From contig JAOTTU010000061.1 in NCBI GenBank assembly GCA_029864225.1, forward strand, positions 1 to 11,160: DNA of 11,160 nt, given 5' to 3'. Positions 6,041-11,160 of this stretch are shown one piece after another (the first letter of the stretch is position 1; every line of letters starts with the position of its first letter). The stretch comes from Gammaproteobacteria bacterium. Its GTDB lineage: Bacteria > Pseudomonadota > Gammaproteobacteria > UBA9214. The position numbers were made by a program, and so were the translations under genes. The notes under the pieces are model-generated. The model did no database searches, was not told the origin of the DNA, and saw only the letters and a program-made list of their open reading frames with translations.

Positions 6041-6465
6041 TTCATGATCATCAACCCGTGCCTGATCGCTGAGCGTTGACTTGCTCGGGTAGCGTCCGCA
6101 GACCGGTCTTCAGCACACACTTCTCCTCATTGAGTCCCGGCACTCGTACCGGATTCGGGGTAGGCGAGGGCGTGGCTGGGGCATAGCGCCGGCCATCCCG
6201 CGGGCTGAATCGGCAGCTATCAGGCAGGCCATCCTGTACCTGAATTCCCTCCGCAATTATGACCTAACTAATGCCCATATAAATAAAAACATATATTACA
6301 ATAAGTAAATAATGATATACTAATTGTCACTGATTCAAGCGGTGGTTCGAATAGGGCAGGATGTCCCAAACACAGACGGCCTGAACGGTAACCTGGGGCG
6401 TCATTGGACTCCCGGGTTATCAGGAGAATATTGTTATATTGATCAGTTAGATAAGGAGACATGGT
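6041..6465. other. Non-coding stretch after tRNA-Gly, becoming AT-rich
   Basis: No gene is recognised in these 425 bases. From 6041 to about 6250 base composition is like the rest of the window. A minus-strand frame stays open over about 6051-6262, but it has no usual start codon near its beginning and no family resemblance. From about 6251 to 6325 the sequence turns strongly AT-rich; a TATACT at 6316-6321 could be a -10 element for the short ORF downstream. An imperfect hairpin lies at 6387-6421 (separate entry). Confidence 0.6.
6387..6421 (+). promoter_or_regulatory. Leader hairpin upstream of the 28-aa ORF
   Basis: GGTAACCTGGGG (6387-6398) can pair with TCCCGGGTTATC (6410-6421) as a continuous 12-bp RNA stem with three G-U pairs, around an 11-base loop. 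The right arm ends 31 bases before the ribosome-binding site of the 28-aa ORF. No T-run follows, so it is not an ordinary terminator. A role in transcript stability or translational control is only inferred. Confidence 0.4.
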
Positions 6466-6552
6466 ATGTGCGATGGATGCGTAAAATTGATACTGGCTTA
6501 CCTGTTTCTGGTCATCGCCTTCGGGACGCTGATCTATTTTCAGATATATTAG
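6466..6552 (+). CDS. Very small membrane protein, 28 aa, with N-terminal CDGC motif
   Basis: The ATG at 6466 is preceded by AAGGAG (6453-6458) at a 7-base spacing, the best ribosome-binding site in the region. The frame reads MCDGCVK, then a single uninterrupted hydrophobic helix of about 18 residues (LILAYLFLVIAFGTLIYF), and ends QIY before TAG. The short N-terminus has a Cys-x-x-Cys pair; the protein would be a one-pass inner-membrane peptide. I do not recognise the family. Support comes from the well-placed ribosome-binding site, the coherent transmembrane segment and its position in an otherwise gene-free stretch. Against it stand the short length and the lack of a visible homolog. An upstream ATG at 6461 in another frame gives only 7 codons. 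It lies 129 bases before the sulfur-globule-like gene and could share its transcript. Confidence 0.55.
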   Translation: MCDGCVKLILAYLFLVIAFGTLIYFQIY

Positions 6553-6575
6553 CCAATATCTATATAAGCATATTT

Positions 6576-6594
6576 TTACTTGCATAATAAGTAA
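6576..6594. repeat. Small AT-rich inverted repeat
   Basis: TTACTT (6576-6581) and AAGTAA (6589-6594) are inverted around 7 bases. It lies between the 28-aa ORF and the sulfur-globule-like gene, in sequence that probably contains the promoter of the latter. It could be an operator, a weak terminator or chance in AT-rich DNA. Confidence 0.3.
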
Positions 6595-6681
6595 ATAGTA
6601 ATAAACTTATCATGCACAGCGGATTTTGTGGTTCGGTGGTTTTTTTTACTTTTTTATCATTCAATTTTGGAGACACTTATC

Positions 6682-7437
6682 ATGAAAAAATTAGCAATTG
6701 TGATGTCCGCTGCCACGCTGGTGGTTGCTTCGGCTTCTGCGTCAGCCTGGTGGGGAAATGACGGTTTCTGGGGAAATGACGGCTGGGGTGACGGCGACTT
6801 CGATGGCGGCTTCAGCATGAGCTTCAGCGGTCACGGTCGTGGTCGCGGTTATGGTCGCGGTTATGGCTACGGTTACGACAACCCCTACTACGGCTATGGT
6901 CCTTACGGTTACGGTGCTGCCCCGTACGGCTACGGCGTACCCGTGCCAGCAGTTGACGTGGTTCCGGCCGGAACGACTGTCCAGGTTCCGGTTCAGTCCA
7001 GTGTCGTGACCCCGGTTCAGCCGACCTATGTTGCACCGGTGCAGCCGACTTTCGAACTGACCGAAGAACAGCGTCAGGCGATGGTGGATCAGCAGGCCAA
7101 GGCTGTCGAGTACATGCAGAACGCCCAGCGTCAGGCTGCCGAGTTCCATGCGGCACGCTTTGCCCCGATCGCCGAGATGGAACGTGAAATGATCGAGCAG
7201 CGCAATGCCGATATGCTGGAAATGCAGAAGAACATCCAGGAATCCATGCAGAACCGCCCGGTCTTCGGTTTTGACCGTACCCTGGATGCTGACCGTAATG
7301 CCTACCGTCAGGAAGCCCAGGCTCGCATGGAAGAGTCACGCAAGGCAGCCGAGCAGCGTCGTCTCGAGTCCGAGGAGCGTTTCAAGGCTCGCCGTCTGGA
7401 GCGTAACAACCGGGTGAAGGTTGACACCTGCGCCTAG
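6682..7437 (+). CDS. Secreted sulfur-globule-like protein with C-terminal coiled-coil region
   Basis: The product is 251 aa. The ATG at 6682 is chosen over one at 6628 because TTGGAGA (6667-6673) lies upstream and it begins a classical Sec signal peptide, [22 protein letters not shown], cut before WW. Residues 23-43 are Trp/Gly/Asp repeats ([12 protein letters not shown]), encoded by an 18-base DNA repeat (6751-6764 and 6769-6782). Residues 50-85 are Gly/Tyr/Arg-rich ([24 protein letters not shown]). This aromatic-glycine pattern after a signal peptide is the hallmark of the sulfur globule proteins of purple sulfur bacteria, which coat periplasmic sulfur. A Pro/Val/Gln linker (86-123) leads to a charged, Met- and Gln-rich helical region (125-245) with coiled-coil character. 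That region is unlike the short classical proteins. The chain ends VDTCA, its only cysteine. The family call is by composition and architecture. Confidence 0.72.
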   Translation: MKKLAIVMSAATLVVASASASAWWGNDGFWGNDGWGDGDFDGGFSMSFSGHGRGRGYGRGYGYGYDNPYYGYGPYGYGAAPYGYGVPVPAVDVVPAGTTVQVPVQSSVVTPVQPTYVAPVQPTFELTEEQRQAMVDQQAKAVEYMQNAQRQAAEFHAARFAPIAEMEREMIEQRNADMLEMQKNIQESMQNRPVFGFDRTLDADRNAYRQEAQARMEESRKAAEQRRLESEERFKARRLERNNRVKVDTCA

Positions 7438-7456
7438 GTTGTAACAAAAGTTTACA

Positions 7457-7474
7457 CTGTACCGTCAGGTACAG
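7457..7474 (+). other. Short hairpin after the sulfur-globule-like gene
   Basis: CTGTACC (7457-7463) pairs perfectly with GGTACAG (7468-7474) around the loop GTCA, 20 bases after the stop codon and just before the terminator. It may protect the 3' end of an abundant transcript. Confidence 0.45.
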
Positions 7475-7487
7475 GGCCTTACCCGGG

Positions 7488-7521
7488 AAGGGGTGTGTGG
7501 TTTAATCACACACCCCTTTTC
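7488..7521 (+). terminator. Rho-independent terminator
   Basis: AAGGGGTGTGTG (7488-7499) and CACACACCCCTT (7507-7518) form a perfect 12-bp stem with a 7-base loop, followed by TT and then CTTATT. It closes the sulfur-globule-like gene and separates it from the AsmA operon. The A-rich left foot also pairs with the T-run, so it may work partly in the reverse direction. Confidence 0.9.
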
Positions 7522-7608
7522 TTATTGCAGCTTTCAGCCAATAGGAAACAGAGATGTGAGTTACTATACTTATCTTCTTACATACCTGCAGACACAAGGA
7601 CAGAAATC

Positions 7609-9735
7609 ATGGGAAAGCTGATAAAAATCATTCTGGGCCTCGTCGCGGTCATCGTCCTGCTGGTAGTCGCACTTGCCATAGCACTGCCGTTCCTGGTCGA
7701 CCCCAATGACTACAAGGACCGGATTGCCACCCTGGTGGAGGAGAAGACCGGCCGCACCCTGACGATCGAAGGTGATATCGGACTGTCGGTGTTTCCCTGG
7801 CTGGGGCTCGACATTGGTCCGACACGTCTCAGCAATTCGGAAGGCTTTGGTGAGCAGCCGATGGCCAGCATGGAAAACGTCCAGGTGCGGGTCAAGCTGA
7901 TGCCACTGCTGAGCAAGCAACTTGAAATGGACACCGTGAAGCTGGACGGCCTGCGCCTGCGTCTGGCCAAGGACGCCAAGGGCCGGACCAACTGGCAGGA
8001 CCTGCAGGGCGAGCCGGCTGAAGCGAAGCAGGCCGAAGAGACACCGGGCACGGCGCTGGCCGGACTGGCGATCGGCGGCGTACAGGTGACCGATGCCGAA
8101 GTTCTGTGGGAGGACAAAGCAGCCGGGACCAGCTATGTAATCGATGACCTGGCATTCGCCACCGGTGCCATCAAGCCGGGTGAGGCCTTCGACCTCGACC
8201 TGAAATTCCTGGTCGAGTCCACTGAGCCGGCCATGGCCGGCCGCATTGACCTGCAGGGTGGCGTACTGGTCGCTCCCTCACTGCAGGCCGTCAATATCAG
8301 CGGGACCCGTCTCAAGCTCAACCTGAAAGGCGCCGGTATTCCCGGGGGCCAGATGGACCTCACACTGGCCACGGATATCGCGCTGGACCTGGAGGCGCAG
8401 ACGCTTAATATGCCCCAGCTGATCGTGGAGACCCTGGGCCTGAAGCTCACCGGCAACGCCAGCGGGTCGGCGATTACCGGGGATGACCCGCACTTCAAGG
8501 GCGCCCTGGCGGTTGAGGAATTCGTACCGCGCGAACTCATCAAGGCGCTGGGACAGACTGTGCCCGAGACGGCAGATGCCTCGGTGCTGGGCAAGGCCGG
8601 TGCCAGGCTGGACTGGGAGGCCTCGACCCGTCACGCGGCCGCTACCTCCCTGAAGTTCCAGCTCGATGACACCACACTGAATGGCAGTGTGCGTATCGAC
8701 CAGTTCGACAAACCGGCCATCGGTTTCAAGCTGCAGGCCGACCAGATCGACCTGGACCGCTACCTGCCGCCGCCAAGCGAGGATACCGAGGCGGTGGCCG
8801 CCACCCCGGCCGCAGCCGCCGCCGGCGGTGCCGGTGCCCTGCCGGTCGAAACCCTGCGCGGGCTGAACCTCTCGGGTACCCTGAAGCTGGCCAGCCTCAA
8901 GGCCTATAACCTGCGCTCCTCGGATATCGAGTTCACCATCAAGGCGAACAACGGGCTGCTGCGCATCAACCCGGCCGGCGCGAACATGTACGGTGGCCAG
9001 TACCGCGGTGATATCACCGTGGACGCACGCAAGGACACCCCGGTGCTGTCCCTGAATGAAAAGGTCAGCGGGGTGCAGGCCGGGCCGCTGCTCAAGGACC
9101 TGACCGGGGACGACAAACTGTTGGGCACGGCTGACTTTCAGGCCACGCTGAATGGCCGCGGCGCCACCCCGGAACAGCTGCGCCAGACACTGAACGGCAC
9201 GGCCGCGTTCGCCTTCACGGACGGTGCGGTCAAGGGCGTGAATCTCGCCTCCCTGATCCGCAACGCCCAGGCCAAGCTCAAGGGGCAGCCGGTGCCCAGT
9301 GACAACCTGCCCAACCAGACCGACTTTGCCGAGCTGCGCGGCACGGCGACCGTGACCAACGGGGTGGTCAGGAACAACGACCTGTCGCTCAAGTCCCCGT
9401 TGCTGCGGATCACCGGCGAAGGCGAGGCCAGCCTGCCGGAGGAGACCATTGACTACCTGCTGACCACCAAGATCGTGGGCAGCATCGAGGGGCAGGGCGG
9501 CAAGGGACTGGGCGAGCTCAAGGGCGTGGCCATACCGGTGCGCATTGGCGGCACCTTCAGCAAGCCGAGCTACACCCCGGATGTCGGTGCCGCCCTGAGC
9601 GAGGCGGCCAAGGCCAAGGTCGAGGAAAAGGTCGAGGAGAAGAAAGAGGAGCTCAAACAGAAGGTCGAGGAAAAGGTGCAGGACAAGCTCAAGGACAAGC
9701 TCAAGGACCTTCCGCTGAAGGGACTGTTCAACTAA
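7609..9735 (+). CDS. AsmA family protein
   Basis: The product is 708 aa from the ATG at 7609, which has AAGGA (7596-7600) 8 bases upstream; an in-frame ATG at 7495 lies inside the terminator stem and is rejected. It has one N-terminal membrane anchor (about residues 4-29), then FLVDPNDYKDRIATLVEEKTGRTLTI, the classical AsmA opening. FPWLGLDIG, a long beta-rich periplasmic region, an Ala/Pro/Gly linker (about 395-413) and an AsmA C-terminal domain with GGQYRGDITVDA and LNGRGATPEQLRQTLNG follow. The last 45 residues are a Lys/Glu-rich helix (KVEEKVEEKKEELKQKVEEK) ending LPLKGLFN. AsmA proteins are bridge-like periplasmic proteins linked to phospholipid transport and outer-membrane assembly. The gene heads an operon: the next start is 16 bases on. 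A TATACT at 7565-7570 may be its -10 element. Confidence 0.93.
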   Translation: MGKLIKIILGLVAVIVLLVVALAIALPFLVDPNDYKDRIATLVEEKTGRTLTIEGDIGLSVFPWLGLDIGPTRLSNSEGFGEQPMASMENVQVRVKLMPLLSKQLEMDTVKLDGLRLRLAKDAKGRTNWQDLQGEPAEAKQAEETPGTALAGLAIGGVQVTDAEVLWEDKAAGTSYVIDDLAFATGAIKPGEAFDLDLKFLVESTEPAMAGRIDLQGGVLVAPSLQAVNISGTRLKLNLKGAGIPGGQMDLTLATDIALDLEAQTLNMPQLIVETLGLKLTGNASGSAITGDDPHFKGALAVEEFVPRELIKALGQTVPETADASVLGKAGARLDWEASTRHAAATSLKFQLDDTTLNGSVRIDQFDKPAIGFKLQADQIDLDRYLPPPSEDTEAVAATPAAAAAGGAGALPVETLRGLNLSGTLKLASLKAYNLRSSDIEFTIKANNGLLRINPAGANMYGGQYRGDITVDARKDTPVLSLNEKVSGVQAGPLLKDLTGDDKLLGTADFQATLNGRGATPEQLRQTLNGTAAFAFTDGAVKGVNLASLIRNAQAKLKGQPVPSDNLPNQTDFAELRGTATVTNGVVRNNDLSLKSPLLRITGEGEASLPEETIDYLLTTKIVGSIEGQGGKGLGELKGVAIPVRIGGTFSKPSYTPDVGAALSEAAKAKVEEKVEEKKEELKQKVEEKVQDKLKDKLKDLPLKGLFN

Positions 9736-9751
9736 CTAAGGCAGGCTGCCG

Positions 9752-10306
9752 GTGCGTTTTGTTGTCTGGTGTCTGCTGTGCGTGCCCCTGCTGGCCGTTG
9801 CCGGCGAGATACTCGATTCATCCGCGAACCTGGACGCCGGTGTCTTTACGCTGGCGCTGACGGCCCGGATCGACGCGCCGCCGGCGACGGTGCAGCGACT
9901 GATCACCGACTACGACCGGCTCACCGAGATCAATTCATCGCTGACCGAAAGCCGTGTCGTGCTGGAACACAGCCCGCTAAAACACCGCGTCCATACCGTC
10001 ATCCGGGCCTGCATCCTGTTCTTCTGCCGAAGTGTTACCCAGGTGCAGGACATCACCCGGGACCCAAACGGGCGCATCGAGGCCGTCATTCTGCCGGCAC
10101 TGAGTGACTTCCGACAGGGGTACGCACGCTGGGACCTGGCTGCAGCAGGTAACGGGACCACCATGCACTTCAGCGCGACCCTGGAACCTTCATTCTGGGT
10201 GCCGCCGCTGATTGGGCCCTGGCTGTTCGAGCGCCAGCTGATCACGGAAGTCAGGGAAAGCAGTGCCATCATGGAAGCGCGTGCCCGGGAGGCAGGCGCG
10301 CGGTGA
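9752..10306 (+). CDS. Exported SRPBCC (START-like, polyketide cyclase/dehydrase) domain protein
   Basis: The product is 184 aa with a GTG start at 9752, supported by AAGGCAGG (9738-9745) 6 bases upstream and by the signal peptide that follows directly (VRFVVWCLLCVPLLAVAG, cut near residue 18). The mature protein has the START-like pattern: a first beta strand FTLALTARIDAPPATVQRLI, a helix with DYDRLTEI, then alternating strands, and a long C-terminal helix (FERQLITEVRESSAIMEARA). Diagnostic stretches are RACILFFCRSVTQVQDI, SDFRQGYARWDL and SFWVPPLIGPWLF. Such folds have a deep hydrophobic pocket. Because it is exported and sits between an AsmA gene and mutY in one operon, a lipid-binding envelope role is a reasonable inference, not shown. 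Its TGA overlaps the mutY GTG by 4 bases. Confidence 0.82.
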   Translation: MRFVVWCLLCVPLLAVAGEILDSSANLDAGVFTLALTARIDAPPATVQRLITDYDRLTEINSSLTESRVVLEHSPLKHRVHTVIRACILFFCRSVTQVQDITRDPNGRIEAVILPALSDFRQGYARWDLAAAGNGTTMHFSATLEPSFWVPPLIGPWLFERQLITEVRESSAIMEARAREAGAR

Positions 10307-11160
10307 GCACGGCCGATTTCAGTGCCCGGGTGCTGGCATGGTTCGCCCGGCACGGACGCACCGACCTGCCCTGGCAGGCCAATCCGACACCCTACCGGGT
10401 GTGGGTCTCCGAAATCATGCTGCAGCAGACGCAAGTGGCCACGGTGATCCCCTACTACGAGCGCTTCATGGTGCGCTTTCCCGATGTGCAGGCCCTGGCC
10501 GGTGCCGCACAGGACCAGGTGCTGCACCACTGGTCAGGCCTGGGCTATTACGCCCGCGCCCGCAATCTGCAGGCCGCCGCGCAGATCATCTGCGACCAGT
10601 ATGCGGGCCGGTTCCCCGAAGACCTGGAGGTAGTATTGACGCTGCCCGGCATCGGCCGTTCTACCGCCGGCGCCATTCTTGCGCTCGCCGCCGGGCAGCG
10701 GCATTCCATCCTCGACGGCAACGTCAAGCGGGTGCTGGCACGCTTCCATGCGCTCGAGGGCTGGCCGGGGCAGGCCGCGGTCCAGAAGGCCCTGTGGACA
10801 CTGGCGGAACAGTACACACCGGACACGCAGGTGGCGGCCTATACCCAGGCCATGATGGACCTGGGCGCCACTGTTTGCACCCGCACCAGCCCGGCTTGCG
10901 GCCATTGCCCGCTGCGGGCCGACTGCGAGGCCCGGGCCGGCGGACGCCAGGCCGACTACCCGTCCCCGCGCCCGCGCAAACCGCTGCCGCTGCGCAAGAC
11001 TCGCATGCTGCTGCTGCGCAATGCTTCCGGCCAGGTCCTGCTGGAGAAGCGCCCCCCGGCCGGGATCTGGGGTGGCCTGTGGAGCTTTCCCGAGCTGGCT
11101 CCCGACGAGGCGCTTGAGACCGGTTGCATGGAGCGGTTGGGCTGCCACGTGCGGCTGGTC
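10303..11160 (+). CDS. mutY: Adenine DNA glycosylase MutY (3' end beyond window)
   Basis: MutY removes adenine mispaired with 8-oxoguanine. The first 286 residues are present, beginning at GTG 10303, which overlaps the preceding stop as GTGA, a sign of translational coupling. The catalytic pair is intact: Glu37 in VSEIMLQQTQV and Asp138 in ILDGNVKRVLAR. The helix-hairpin-helix is LPGIGRSTAGAIL (114-126). The 4Fe-4S ligands are Cys192, Cys199, Cys202 and Cys208 with C-x6-C-x2-C-x5-C spacing. All these positions equal E. coli MutY numbering. From about residue 230 the NUDIX-like C-terminal domain that senses 8-oxoG begins (LLEKRPPAGIWGGLWSFPE) and continues past the edge. A longer open frame over the same DNA (10263-11117) is an Arg/Pro/Gly-rich shadow. 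In E. coli mutY neighbours trmB; here they lie about 8.7 kb apart. Confidence 0.97.
   Translation, partial: MSTADFSARVLAWFARHGRTDLPWQANPTPYRVWVSEIMLQQTQVATVIPYYERFMVRFPDVQALAGAAQDQVLHHWSGLGYYARARNLQAAAQIICDQYAGRFPEDLEVVLTLPGIGRSTAGAILALAAGQRHSILDGNVKRVLARFHALEGWPGQAAVQKALWTLAEQYTPDTQVAAYTQAMMDLGATVCTRTSPACGHCPLRADCEARAGGRQADYPSPRPRKPLPLRKTRMLLLRNASGQVLLEKRPPAGIWGGLWSFPELAPDEALETGCMERLGCHVRLV

Noticed and set aside
6051..6262. Minus-strand open frame of about 68 codons after the tRNA
   Set aside because: No ATG, GTG or TTG near its beginning, no ribosome-binding site in place and no recognisable domain; at best a gene remnant.
6340..6365. tRNA-like T-arm word GGTTCGAATAGGG
   Set aside because: The flanking bases do not form the 5-bp T-stem and no other tRNA arms are present.
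6324..6587. 87-aa plus-strand ORF
   Set aside because: It has no good ribosome-binding site, mixed composition and no family resemblance. It overlaps in another frame the 28-aa ORF, which has the better initiation site.
10263..11117. Long 284-codon plus-strand ORF
   Set aside because: Its Arg/Pro/Gly/Ala-rich, low-information sequence is the out-of-frame shadow of mutY, whose frame (from 10303) shows all catalytic and Fe-S residues.

Overview
The window looks like chromosomal DNA of a GC-rich, sulfur-oxidising gammaproteobacterium (Chromatiales / Thioalkalivibrio-like). The housekeeping genes (thiS, thiG, trmB, mutY, AsmA family) are of gammaproteobacterial type. Several others fit sulfur chemistry: a SulP-type anion permease, a Tat-exported DsrE-like protein and a secreted Gly/Tyr-rich protein resembling sulfur globule envelope proteins. 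The lineage is inferred from protein content only.

Layout, left to right. (1) 1-907, plus strand: C-terminal end of a SulP permease with its STAS domain, then a small DUF2892/YgaP-like membrane protein. (2) 914-3174, minus strand: thiS, thiG and trmB, read in that order. The 491-base gap between thiG and trmB contains a clean 277-bp MITE with perfect 18-bp terminal inverted repeats and a perfect 9-bp target duplication. (3) 3264-5096, plus strand: a long-chain acyl-CoA synthetase, followed at once by an 89-bp palindromic intergenic repeat. (4) 5312-5797, minus strand: the DsrE-like protein. (5) 5967-6040: tRNA-Gly(CCC). (6) 6041-6681: a mostly non-coding, partly AT-rich stretch that holds a very short, well-initiated membrane ORF (28 aa, CxxC at the N-terminus) behind an RNA hairpin. 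(7) 6682-7437: the sulfur-globule-like protein, closed by a strong terminator. (8) 7609-11160, plus strand: an apparent operon of an AsmA family protein, an exported SRPBCC/START-like protein and mutY. mutY starts with GTG, overlaps the preceding stop by 4 bp and runs off the right edge.

How the genes work together: ThiS carries sulfur as a C-terminal thiocarboxylate and ThiG uses it to build the thiazole of thiamine. TrmB makes m7G46 in tRNA. AsmA and the exported SRPBCC protein may both handle lipids in the envelope. MutY repairs A:8-oxoG mismatches. The parts least explained by known families are the MITE, the 28-aa ORF with its leader, and the two-part structure of the sulfur-globule-like protein.
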